Assembly (NCBI GenBank): GCA_009746045.1
Contig: RPFO01000872.1
Location: 10,001-74,000, forward strand
Length of the DNA: 64,000 nucleotides
Source: Mesostigma viride
Taxonomy: Eukaryota > Streptophyta > Mesostigmatophyceae > Mesostigmatales > Mesostigmataceae
Reading direction: 5' to 3'
The position numbers and the translations under genes were made by a program. The notes under the pieces were generated by a model. That model searched no databases, had not been told where the DNA came from, and saw nothing but the letters and a program-made list of their open reading frames with translations. Positions 24,868-36,146 of the stretch are shown piece after piece (positions within the stretch are counted from its first letter, which is position 1; each line of letters begins with the position of its first letter).

Positions 24868-26290
24868 GCTGATCCGTACCAATAACCATGCCAGCCAAGG
24901 CCATCCAGTGCTATTTGGATATGGCGCCAGTGGCTGATGCAAGCCTTCTATGCCATCATTGTTGCGTCAAGTAGCTGAAAACCTGCAAGGGTACAAGAAG
25001 TTAACAAGGCATTCTTTGTACATAGATTGTGCACAGCTTGGTTGTCTCTTTGGTGTAGTAGAGTCAGGGGCGTTTCTAGTTTCGGCCTGCATGCACCCCC
25101 GTTTTTCTTGTCAAAGCAGCATTGTGTTCAGCTAGGCTATACCTTGTTTGGCTGTGGCTCTTGCTATTCTAGCTCAAACATGCATGTGCAATTGTGCATG
25201 AGCTTACTCCTTCGCAATATATGGCACGACGGCATCCATGGTAATGTAGTCTATACTGCAGCATTAATATTTTTATACATTTGTATAGATTTCCTGCTTG
25301 TACTTCTAAATGTCTATCATGCCAGTTACAGTTTCGCGTTCATGTGCTTGCTCAAATGCAGGTGGAATGTTCAGGCGGTACATTAATTAATTAACTACTC
25401 GTGCTCCCGTTGGGGAGTCACGGAGCACCAGAGTGCTTTTAATCCCTGTGTGTGCACAACAGGAAGAAAGGGCAAAGGCGCCCCCTTTCTCCTTCGATCA
25501 TGCCTGAGGCATGCCACAGCAACAATCGGACACGATAGACGATCCGGCAAGTTCTGTGGGTGCAATAAGACCCATGTGAGCATATCATAACATGAAGGAG
25601 CGTGGGCAAGTAATCTGATCATAGCCAGGACGTAGCATGGCTGTACAAAGGCTAAGCTAAGGCTAGTGCTGGTTGTGTACCGTGCGTACATGCATGACAT
25701 CAGCAAGTTATGCGTGCTGCATGTTGTGACCAGTACTGATCGTTCGACAACATCCCTTCATCTATCGCGGCCATATATACAGGAAATTGGCAAGCTTATC
25801 CATGCATGGCCGGGGAGGTAGAGTTTCCTCCCGAGAGTCATCGTACGCGCCGAATCACTTCCATCCCCATTCACAGGATTGGCCACCCCATGCTCACCTG
25901 CAGTGACTCCCACGAGTATAAAAAGTTCTGACCACTCGCCAACCTGATCGAGGCCCACACGGAGTACGTGGTCCCTGCACCACAGTGTGTCCAGCCGGTG
26001 TGGCCCGGGCCGATCAACACGGGTGCTCGATCAGCAAGAAACAACAGCCTTGGTTGTCTTACTTGACATGGTGGGAGCTAGGCTGCCGCCTCACAGCTAT
26101 TCTGTGCCTCGCTTTAAAGTTTGCAGCTAGCGCCTCGCCAACTTGCTGTGCACCAGCGTCCGGCCCAGCAGGCCAACTGCCCCGGTGAAATTCAGGTCCG
26201 TTCAACGGGTTTGTCAGAAAAATGAGCGCAAATCCGGTGCGGAAGTACAAAAGCTAGATCTGCGACGTCACTACCCAGCGACATCAGCGC
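24868..26290. other. intergenic spacer with a truncated foldback-element end
   Basis: No supported gene. At 25387-25640 lies a one-sided copy of the foldback family seen at 27647: a TTAATTAATTAA tract, then CTCGTGCTCCCGTTGGGGAG and about 200 bp of recognisable similarity. The remainder is unremarkable AT-richer sequence. Confidence 0.6.
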
Positions 26291-26299
26291 AACCCGCAA

Positions 26300-26935
26300 A
26301 TGGTACGTCACATGGACGTCAGCTAGCTGACCTCATTTATGCCGACGACATCACGCTCATCGAGCAACCGGAGTCTGCCCAACTTTGGCTGGACTGCCTG
26401 GCGCTCGAGGCTCGGGCGGTTGGTCTAGAAATCAGCCCCAAAACGGAGGCCCTGGCCCTCGGTGCATGGCAGGGCCCCCACCCACACTCCGCCTCTTAGA
26501 CGACACCGAGGTCAACTACCCTACTTCAGACCGCTTCAAGCTGCTCGGCAGTTGGCTTCCGGCGACTGCGAGGACGACCTGACGACACGGATCGGCATGG
26601 CGTGGGCGCAACTCCATGACCACCGCCGCTGGTGGAGCAACCCCGCCCTAGGTACCCCGGATCGTCAAGCGTGACCTCTTCAAGGTCGTCATTCTGACGA
26701 TCCTGACCTACGGCGCCGAGACCTGGACACTGACGCAGGAGCTGGAGTAACGACTCGACGGCAACGTTCGTCACCAAGATGCTGCGCAAGGCCCTTAACA
26801 TCCCCTTTGGTTTGCACGTATTAGTAATCAGAGGATTTGTACGCTGATTTGCCCTATGTTTCCCACATTAGTAGGCACAGGCGCCTGGTCCTAGCCGGGC
26901 ACCTGGCCCGCACAGATCAGGTAGATGTCCACATC
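26300..26935 (+). pseudogene. degenerate 3' fragment of an APE-type LINE reverse transcriptase
   Basis: Broken frames give LIYADDITLIE (the YADD active site), then WLDCLALEARAVGLEI, a thumb-like stretch, TYGAETWTLTQELE and finally RRLVLAGHLARTDQVD. Every piece matches, in order, the better preserved LINE at 33490-35830, so both belong to one family. Several frameshifts and stops, and the absence of everything before the YADD motif, show a 5'-truncated dead copy. Confidence 0.85.
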
Positions 26936-27139
26936 AGATAGACTAGCTGGCACCAAGCCCGCCCAGCCTGGGCGATATGTCCTTACCTGGCGTGCCCCCG
27001 GCCGCGCGCGGCAGGGCCGCCACCCGTGGACTTTTCGTGATAGAATCGGCATGGACATGTGCTACACTAGACGTGACGGGCTCACACCCGGGCAGCCTCC
27101 TGGTTTGTCTGTAATATGGAGGCAGATGGTGCGCAAGGA

Positions 27140-27345
27140 TAGATGGCAAGTAGTGATGAAGGAGACCACCCCCAAGCCTGTGGGGGCTCCGCGTGTGACC
27201 AAGTATGGCATTCATAGCAATTCGGGCCGCGGTGCCCACACCCCTGTAACTAGGACCTAGATCTAGCTTACACCATCCATTCCATCCCATGTTCCCCTCC
27301 CACTGAGGACTTATGCTCACGTGACGCAGTCACGTGTCTATTATT
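27140..27345 (-). repeat. left arm of a ~6-kb-spaced inverted repeat
   Basis: Read on the - strand this segment matches the + strand at 33160-33385 at roughly 85-90 percent by eye (shared words CACGTGACTGCGTCACGTGA, GCATAAGTCCTC, GGAGGGGAACATGGGATGGA, GCTATGAATGCCAT). A third short copy of the adjoining sequence (GGGCAGCCTCCTGGTTT) is at about 28254. The arms probably represent 5' parts of the LINE family in opposite orientations. Confidence 0.8.
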
Positions 27346-27566
27346 AATTGATTGGACGTCAGAATTACGCCCTGGAGCTTGGATTGTGCCGGCGGTATAA
27401 TGAACGAGCTGGATGCGAGAGCCGTGCATGCGTAAATTAGTAGTGTACGACAATGTGTTGTGGATCGATACCGTGACTCAATGCACAGTAAAGGCAATAA
27501 TAAACCAAGTGCTATTGAACGATTGCCATCACGACTTTCCAGTTTCTATATTAATTAATTAATTAA

Positions 27567-27612
27567 TTAAACTCGTGCTCCCGTTGGGGAGTCACGGAGC
27601 ATTAACCCCGAT
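27567..27612 (+). repeat. minimal copy of the foldback-element terminus
   Basis: A TTAATTAATTAATTAA tract followed by CTCGTGCTCCCGTTGGGGAG-type sequence and ATTAACCCCGATGGA. The same block, including the CCCCGATGGA tail, recurs at 28362-28408. Only about 40 bp are present in each. Confidence 0.7.
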
Positions 27613-27646
27613 GGAGTAACTTTCTATTAATTAATTAATTAATTAA

Positions 27647-28853
27647 ACACGTGCTCCCGTTGGGGAGTCACGGAGCACTGAAGTGCTTTTAATCCCTGTG
27701 TGTGCACGTACAGGAGAAAGGGCAGAGACCCCCAGTCTCCTTCATGCCAAAGGCATGCCACAGCTGCAATCGGGCGCGGCTAGCTAAAAGGACAGGCTAA
27801 CGATCCGGCAAACTGTGGGTGCAATCAGACCCATGTAAGCGGGGCATAACAAGTATAGCGTGGGCAAGTAATCTGACCATAGCACGGGCGTAGCATGGTC
27901 ACTTAACTTTGGTCACGTAACTTTCTATATACTTTCTTTTAGCATGGTCACGTATATACGTCTTTCTATTAGCATGGTCACGTAACTTTCTATATACTTT
28001 CTTTGCTCAAAGGTGAAAGAAGCTAGGCACAATGTGCAGGTGATCGAGCTGTTCTCGATTCAATTAACAAAAAGGCTCACCTGAACATATCGTGCCTTTA
28101 TCAAGGAGACAACATATCGTGCCTAGTTTATAACTGCATGTTCATGCATGGGCCGCGGAGGGACCAATATGTACCAATACTGAATATACAGCTTTCGAAA
28201 CCGCAGATCGAATCAATCGATTATAATCAATCGATTATAATTCACACGTAACTGCGTCACACCCGGGCAGCCTCCTGGTTTCGCTCTGTAATATTGAGGC
28301 AGATGGTATGCAAGATACTAATTAATTAATTAATTAATTAATTAATTAATTAATTAATTAGACTCGTGCTCCCGTTGGGGAGTCACGGAGCATTAACCCC
28401 GATGGATGGATTGATGGATGGATGGGTGGAAACAGTCCTACCGGTCTAATCTATCTACATCAGCTACAAACTACATCTATCTCACAGCATGCTAACTACA
28501 ACATCTATCTAGACAGCCGCACGCTGCCCTAGGGGAGCTGTCTGGCGTGCCTCCCACGGGATTGCACACGCGGGCGCTTCCCCACTGGGGGGGGCTCGTT
28601 GTCCTCTATGACCTGGGCCCACTTGGCCTTGTCTGGACATCATCTTCTTCCAGATCCACGCTTACATGGCGGTCTTACTGCACCCACAGTTTGCCGGATC
28701 GTTAGCCTGTCCTTTTAGCTAGCGCGCCCGATTGCAGCTGTGGCATGCCTTTGGCATGAAGGAGACTGGGGGTCTCTGCCCTTTCTCCTGTAGTGCACAC
28801 ACAGGGATTAAAAGCACTTCAGTGCTCCGTGACTCCCCAACGGGAGCACGTGT
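27647..28853. mobile_element. TTAA-flanked foldback DNA element with ~190-bp inverted termini
   Basis: The left terminus begins ACACGTGCTCCCGTTGGGGA at 27647 and the right terminus ends with the reverse complement at 28853. About 190 bp are shared in inverted orientation. TTAA lies directly outside each end (27643-27646 and 28854-28857). There is no transposase-like ORF, so the element is non-autonomous. Its middle holds an ATTA tract with a nested short copy of its own terminus (28362) and a fragment of LINE-related sequence (about 28245-28310). TTAA duplications are typical of the piggyBac superfamily, but the termini do not start with CCC, so assignment is open. Confidence 0.75.
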
Positions 28854-28861
28854 TTAATTAA

Positions 28862-30746
28862 GGGGACGTGGCGCGCCGAATATTTTCCGCGCCAAAAAAT
28901 TCGCGGTACCGTCCGTACGGTGTATAATGTGTGCCCGGACCGCTCAACCCTCGCGGAAGTGGCCATGGCGGCATGCCTTTATGCAATATTAATCGATATG
29001 GCATCTAAAAAGCTAGAAAAAATGCTTGAATTTCGCAGAAGATTAGTTGATGACCTCATTGCGTGGCGGAAAGTTTACGGTTTGCAATATCGCTAATTTC
29101 TCGAACGGCTACGGGCGCGGGGGTCCAGGATATAATTTCTCTTGCGGATCATGAAATTTAATGCAGGTTTACGGCAGCTATTGTGAGGCAACGTAGGCTC
29201 TAAAGAGCGATTATGAAGCTAACTTAATGGTGTTGTCGAGTTTGTGCCGAAGCTTCCCGGTTTCTTTTACATTTCCGGCATTCAAGGTAAGAACCTACGC
29301 AGGCCTGCGCATGTCGCCTTCGACGTATTCACGGAAGGCGCACCTTCCTTGTTCGCCTGATCAATGGATGATGTCTTTTATTGTTCGAGCTTGCGTGCCA
29401 GTTTATGCATGAAAAATTTCCACGCAGGCAGGTGCATTAACGTCGGCCTTTCGCCTTTTTTTCGGGCAGTTTCCCTGCAGGAAGCGCTCCATTTCTTTCG
29501 GTTGCATCGTCAGATTCCTAGCTATTTCGTACAATTTCGTGTAGTTTGTGGCTGGCATGCTAAATGCGCCGAGGTCAAGTTGTTGGTAATGTGTTGACAT
29601 TTGTTTTCCATAATCCTTTGGACGTGACCTTGCTCAGACGCTTTGTTATGTGCCGGATCTGACACGCCTGTTTTAGAACGACATCCGGCATGTGCCTAGA
29701 GGCTAACAAGCTGGCATCAGCTTCTTAGCAAATTGCCCTATTGGAAAGGAAGGTGAGAGTGGTTCTTTTGCTGGCCATACTGCATGAGTGGCATTGCATT
29801 AGATAGGTGTTTCCATTGCTTTCCTTGAGCTATAACCATTAAGACTTCCCTGCTATGTGTGCAGCAAGGCAAGCTGGATAGGATGTGAATGCTTGGCATA
29901 CAACATGTATGATTTGCTGCCAAGTTTGCAGGCTGCAGTTGCCTCTATTGCTTGGGCAGTCTTTCTAAGGTTTTTACACGTATACTTGCTGAGTTCTTGG
30001 CATAAATTTACATGGTAACCTTGGGCTGAGCTTAGTGTATGCTCTCTTGGTGCGTGTATGCCTAGCGATGGTGTTGCTATGCGCACGCTGGCAAGGCTGG
30101 CCATGCTGAGGGCAGGGGAGGGCAGATGAGGTGCCTAGCCTTTTCTTATGTTGTGTGATCGAGTTGGGCATGTTTTTTGGCTTCTTGGATGGAAAACATG
30201 ATGCCTAGGTGGCCTTATACACAGAAAAACCTCATTTAGCGTATGTTCAGGTTTTAGCACGCCAAACGCAATAACTTGAGCTAGACTTGTCGGAATGACC
30301 TGGGACTTGGACCACTGCTGTCCCCCTGTTAGCCGGATTTTCGCTACATTTTGTTGCCTAATCTGAAGTGTTTATGACATGTTTATTCCCAATGTCCGGT
30401 AAAAAAAGGGTACTTTTGCGGGGAAATTAATAACTGTTCAAGGTTTTGTCATTTTCATGATGTAAATAGCTCAGCAAGCTACAAACTCAGGGAACTATAG
30501 ACGCTACATTTTTTTTTGCCAACAAATGAGTGCATGGGCTGGGGCATACATAGCCCTAATTAGCGTCTTTTTCTATTTATAGCGCTATATTGGCGTATAT
30601 GTGGGGGTAGTACCCCCAACAAGTGCATGGACAACTCACTAGAGATGTTATTTAGTGCCCCCAATCATAATTTAGCATGGTGCAACTGAAATTCAAGTGA
30701 TATTAGCATGGGTCAAGTTTTAAGGTTTTTGGGGTGCCACCTCCCC
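28862..30746. mobile_element. TTAA-flanked DNA element A (non-autonomous)
   Basis: Begins GGGGACGTGGCGCGCCGAA and ends with the inverted version of GGGGAGGTGGCACCCCAAA. TTAA stands at 28858-28861 and 30747-30750. Internal sequence next to both ends resembles element B: a GCCAAAAAATTCGCG and GGTGGCCATGGCG-type region on the left, and AGCGTCTTTTTCTATTT with a GGGGGTAGTACCCCC block on the right. No supported coding sequence was found. About 1.9 kb. Confidence 0.72.
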
Positions 30747-30750
30747 TTAA

Positions 30751-33105
30751 GGGGACGGGACACATCGGAATTTTTTGGCGCCAAAAAATTCGCGCCGGTA
30801 CCCCCGGACCGTGAAATTGTGGTGCACAATGCGCCCACCTCGTGCGGAGGTGGCCATGGCGACGTGCGTTTCGTAAAAATTTGCCTAATCGGCCAGGCGA
30901 CAAGCGAAAAATGTACGCCGGTGGTTTTAAACGATGTACTAGTATGATGTTTCATAGCCAGATATGCACAATTTGAAAAGTCGGTGCCTTTCTTAATCCA
31001 GATTTGCACGGGGGTCTAATCCGGAAATCTGGCCGCATATATTAATTTAGAATGCGTGCCTGCGACGGTAGAATTTAAGATTTGTGGGTTATATTGATGC
31101 AGGAAGAAGCGTTTAGTAATGGAAACCGTGAAAACATCCTAAGCGGCTTCGATCTGCGGCCATTTCCCGTTATTTCTGAAATGATATCGTTCAGGCCTGC
31201 GCGATCCGCGGTCAAGCCATCCATGGCTGGCTGGCTGTCTCGCGCGCCTGGGTAGGAAATAAAGCCGGCCGTGGTGCGTTCATTTGCCGCATGTCACCGC
31301 CCAGTCTGTTTGCGCTCTAAATGTTCCTGGCATGAAGCTTTGGCGCCGATTCCGGGTGTTCGTGCTATTTTGTTCGCCACTTGTTGCAGTTGCGCTATCT
31401 GATTTTCCGAAGGTTTCAATGTTTTGCCTTATGCTGCGTATGCCATGCTTCTTAAAGCTAGCAAGAGTTGATTGGGCAGTTTTGCGGCTCTGCTACACTT
31501 TGTTTTATGGAGTTTTTCATATGGTTGACATTGTATATTGCGTAGTCAAGGACCCTAGCTGCCTGGGAGCGGCATCAACGTTGCAAGGAGCTGGCGAGCT
31601 CATAAACGCTTGTCTTGGCTCTTCAGCCTGCTGGAAAACAAGGTGTGAAGTTGTAGGGAAGGTGAGAATGTATGATATAGTTATCTCCTTCCTATATGTT
31701 TTGCTTCCATTAAACATGGCTGGGGCTTCCTAGATGATAAGGATCAGGTGCTTATTATGACAATATTAAAGGATGGCCCTTTAATCCTTTAGCATTGAAT
31801 TGAATTGAATTGTAACATAACTCCGTTGGGAGTATATGTAGCACACAGCCCTTGAGAGGGGGGCATATGGCCTATCATACATCCTAAGCTACTTCCTGCA
31901 AGGGTGGGGATGTAAAGGACCCTTGCTCTAGGTGCACCAGGGCACTTGCATCCCCATGATCTTCAAGCTATGCCCAGCGAAGGGGGAGCCTGTCATGGGG
32001 GGGAAGAGCAGCATAGCTATACAAAGAAGCTAGGGCATGGCGTCTCAGCAGAGAGTTACTCCCTGCATGGGCACAACATAACTAAATAAAGCTAGGCATC
32101 ATCTGGGGTGTGGCTCATCATAGGCACACATGTACATGATTAAGGAAAGCGCGTGGCTTAGCTAGGATAGTGCCTCTAGGAGGCGTACATGTACATGGCC
32201 ACGGTCTATCTATTCTGCACTACTACTGCCAGTGTATTCCCCTAAGCATCATGGCTGGGTATTAGCTATGAGGTGATTCCCGCAAGTGGTCATGCCTGCT
32301 TGCGTAATGATTTAAGAGTCGGTGGATGTCTTCTTCAAGCTTCTAGCATTTGCTTTACGTGCTTCTGCCCAATTTGCAAAGGGCAAGCTTAGGAATGTGC
32401 TTATGGTGTCCCTCATGCCACGGTGTACCAAGCATGCAGGGTGGCAGCTATAACATGATGTACTAAGGGCAAACTTGCTCAGAATGACCTGGGATTTTGT
32501 GGCAAGCTTTTTAACATCATAAATGAATTAATTTGACTTGGTTTGGCCCAGTTGGTGGTGGGCTAGGGTGTAATAGGTCTGTTGTTTGTGCTCATAAGCG
32601 GGATTTTCTGTCATTTTTTTTTTGCATGTTTACACCCATCAACATGAGTAAACGTGCTCAGAATGAGCTCAAACTTTGTGAGAGTGGAATTCCCACCCTA
32701 GGCCTAGTATAAATGTCATCACTAAAATTTTTGCATGTGTCTACTATTTGATTTATTTTTTTAGGACCAAAAAAATACGTGTTTTGGGCTAAACCCCATC
32801 AAATAGTCTAAACGTGCTTATTTTGTGGTCCTGAGTAGCCAGATTTATTTGCAAGGGTGGGGATTTTAGGAAAATATGTGGTTTGGTCACTTTTGGTTTG
32901 CCCAGTATCCTAGGAAAAATCGGCCAAAAATAGCGTCTTTTTCTATTTTTAGCTCATAACTGGGTCATGCTGGGGGGTAGTACCACCCCCAAGTGGCTGG
33001 AATTTTTTTTTTTCACATATTTATGGTTCCCAAGCATAACTGGATTTTTATCCCATGCACAGGTCTGTTTTCCAGAAAAGTGCACTTTCAATGTGTCCCA
33101 TCCCC
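30751..33105. mobile_element. TTAA-flanked DNA element B, abutting element A
   Basis: Begins GGGGACGGGACACATCGG at 30751 and ends with the inverse of GGGGATGGGACACATTG at 33105. TTAA is at 30747-30750 (shared with element A) and 33106-33109. One 149-codon frame (31284-31733) is present but has no recognisable domain. Both ends are related to element A, so these are two members of one TTAA-targeting family. About 2.36 kb, no transposase. Confidence 0.75.
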
Positions 33106-33159
33106 TTAAACTTACTTACTTGCGGTTTCGTGACGTGCAGTTTAATTAATATTAACTAA

Positions 33160-33385
33160 TAGTAGACACGTGACTGCGTCACGTGAGCATAAGTCCTCGG
33201 TGGGAGGGGAACATGGGATGGAATGTATTATGTAAGCTATCTAGCTAGGTCCTAGTTACATGGTTGTGGGCACCACGGCCCGAATCGCTATGAATGCCAT
33301 CTACGCGGTCACACGCGGAGCCCCCGCAGACTCTGGGGTGGTCTCCTTCAGCATCACTACTTGCCATCGATCTACATCTTGCATC
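33160..33385 (+). repeat. right arm of the ~6-kb-spaced inverted repeat
   Basis: Inverted counterpart of 27140-27345. It lies just outside the chain of TTAA elements and runs into the 5' side of the LINE that follows. Confidence 0.8.
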
Positions 33386-33489
33386 ACAGCCAACGGTAAC
33401 ACGCCTTTATTTGCGAATCTGCTGGCAGAATCTGCGCTGGTTGCATGCCATGTTTCTTTCGCACGCCCCGCTGAGCAGCTGGCCACCTT

Positions 33490-35830
33490 TTTTTGGCCGT
33501 CGGATCGGGTGGTGTGCCTTGAGTATGTATGTCTGCGTACGTCGGGCTCAGCGCCCCTCAGTTGTTGATGCTCGCGTCCTGCAAGATTCTGTCAGCACGG
33601 TGGAATCTGATCACCGTCTCGTGCTCGCTGAGCGCATCAGATTGCGGTTTCCTGGGGTGAAACCGTCGCGACAGCTGGCGCCTCAGCCAGATCTGAAGGT
33701 GCTCCGGATTGTGCTGAAGGATGCCGACAAGATGTCAGCAGCAGAGCAGGCCGCTATGTCGCACAGGGATGATTTCCTGGCCGTCTTCGACGCCCGGGGC
33801 AGCCGACAGCAGTTACACGCCATTCCGCCGCCGGGTGATATTTCAGTGATCCTCCGTGGTGTCGCTGCCAAGTATCGCCTGGCTGCCCGCACCCTCCCCA
33901 CCTTGCCTCCGCGCCGGCAGCTTGCTGTCCACCGTCACGCACCGACAGTGGTCGCCGCCAGGCAGATGCTCCGCCGCAACAGAGATCCGATCGCCAAAAC
34001 TGGGCTGCAAGCAGCTCTGAGGGCCGCCTACGAGCAGGCTGAGAAGGCAGATGCTCAGCAGATGGTCAAGGACCTGCGCAGCTGCCAGCAGAAGCACGAC
34101 GGCAAGGGGGCCTGGTTCTGGTACAAGCGCCTCGGGCACCCGGACGGCCTCTGCCGGCCCCACCGCCACGACGTCCCCGGCGCCCCAGCCAAGCGGCTTT
34201 GTACCTGGGCCACGGCCACGGCCGAGGTCGTGGGGACAGCTGAGCCGCCCCCACCCCTGCTCCCAGCCGCCGCCGCCCGCCCGGCCGCCCTGGCCGGCCC
34301 CGCTGGTCCTCCGGCCCCTCGGTCAGCGGCGGACTACCTATATAGTCCCCCCGCTGGTCGGCCCACTCGGCGACCCGTCTGACATGCCTCCTTTCACCTC
34401 TCGCGAGGTCACGGAGGCGGTCCAGCGCCTGCGTTACGACGCAGCCACCGGCTGTGACGAGATTCCTGCCGCAGTCGTAAAACTTGCAGCCGAATTCGAG
34501 GACACCGGTGTAACATTGCTGCTCTTCCGGGACATCTGCAACCGCCTTCTGCTGTCGTCGCAACCACCTCACCAGCGGCCTGGCAACACAGTTTTCGCAC
34601 GATGCTGTACAAGAACAAGGGGTCGCCTGCCGACCCCGGCAACTACAGAGGGGTGTGCATTCAAAGTGCCCCCCTCAAGCTCCTTATGCGGCTCATCCTG
34701 AACCGCCTGCGCACGGCCCTGGACGGTCACCTCAGCGAGACTCAGCACGGCTTCCGTTCAGGTCTCAACACAGTACAGGCGCTCTTCGCTACTCGCCGAC
34801 TGGTGGAGGAACTGCAACGCCTTCAGCCTGGTGAGTCCCCTTTGCATGCATGCCTTGTGCTGGTGGACTTCATCAAAGCCTTCGATTCGGTTTTCTGGCC
34901 TGCGCTTTGGGACATCCTCGAGTTGAACATTCCGGATCCCCCGCCCCCTGATTGCTGTCATCCGCACCCTGTATGAAGGGTCCACCACTTCGGTGCGCAC
35001 TTCTTACGGGACCACGCCCCCATGCCCTTTACAGAAGGGTGTGTGGCAGGGCTGCGTGCTGTCGCCCTACCTGTTCATTATTGTGGTCGAATACGTAATG
35101 ATTCAGGCGCGCAAGCGATTTGCCCGCATCGTGGGTAGGGAACCAGGGGTGCAGGTTGCTAACAAATTCTGGCATGGTGGTGCGGACACGGAGATTCCGG
35201 GCTGGCAGACATCATCTACGCAGACGACACCACCCTCTTCGAGGACACTGAGCACGTGCAGACATGGCTTGACTGCCTGGCTACTATCGAGGCCCGTGCA
35301 GTGGGGCTTGAGGTCAGCAAGAAGACAGAGGCCCTGGCGGTTGGGCTCACCAACTCACCGCCGCCCCTCTATCTCCTCGACGGATCTCGAGTCCTGTATC
35401 GGGACTGCGTCAAGCTGCTGGGCAGCCTGCTCGATCCCAGCTGCGAGGTTGATGTGGACCATCGCATCTCCCTCGCCTGGCACGCTTTACGCCAGTACCG
35501 GGCCCTGTGGCGCAAGCCCCCATGGGCAAGATCGAGAAACAGGACCTGTTCAAGGTCCTCGTGGACTTCCTGTTCTCACGTATCAGGGCCGAGACGTGGA
35601 CCCTCACCGCCGACCTGGCCCGCAAGCTGGACGGCGCGGTCACCAACATGCTGCGTTCCATTTTCAGAGTAGGATATGCTGCTCATGTCCGCAATGAGGA
35701 CCTGTACCAGGGCATGCCCTATATCACCAGCACCATTAAGCAGCGACGCCTGCAGCTAGTAGGGCACCTAGCTCGCACCAACCAGGTAGAGGGCGTCCCC
35801 AACATCTACTGCTCCAACCTAGGGCCATTG
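33490..35830 (+). pseudogene. APE-type non-LTR retrotransposon, 5'-truncated, frameshifted
   Basis: The first part (to about 33640) ends an AP-endonuclease-like domain with ESDHRLVL, the SDH signature. A linker of about 240 residues follows. The reverse transcriptase then appears in pieces: LYKNKGSPADPGNYRGVCI (34605), QHGFRSGLNTVQALFATRR (34744), LVDFIKAFDSV (34860), GVWQGCVLSPYLF (35038), then IIYADDTTLFE (35213) with the catalytic YADD. The C-terminal part has RAETWTLTADLARKLDG and QRRLQLVGHLAR. The pieces lie in different frames, with at least three shifts, and the endonuclease start is missing, so it is not active as read. The YADD and C-terminal GHLAR features resemble RTE/CR1-like clades; exact clade not decided. 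Confidence 0.88.
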
Positions 35831-35834
35831 CTGG

Positions 35835-36146
35835 TACTTTTGACGTCATGAAAGCAGCATTTTGGACTAGTGGAATATGATTTTACAGCATAAAAAGTCC
35901 ATTTTATCATGAATGAACATGGCCAACAACCCCAAGTGCCCCTAAATTTCTCAATATTTGTAGATAAATGCTACTTCTCATAAGCTAAACCTGCACAAAT
36001 GCACCATTTGGGGCATGCATGTGAAAGTTTGAAGTACAAATTCGCAATAAGGTTTTACATTTTTCAATTAATAATGGTATCTCATTCTTCAATCAATCAA
36101 TTTGCAATCGTCCAAACAATTTATTCATTTCATACATGTCCGAATG
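35835..36146. other. spacer between LINE remnant and satellite
   Basis: About 300 bp of AT-rich sequence with no gene or repeat that I recognise. It could include the 3' untranslated region of the preceding LINE. Confidence 0.5.

Noticed and set aside
31284-31733. 149-codon frame in TTAA element B as a transposase
   Set aside because: No DDE/DDD-like acidic residues, no Cys-rich C-terminus and no recognisable similarity; probably chance.
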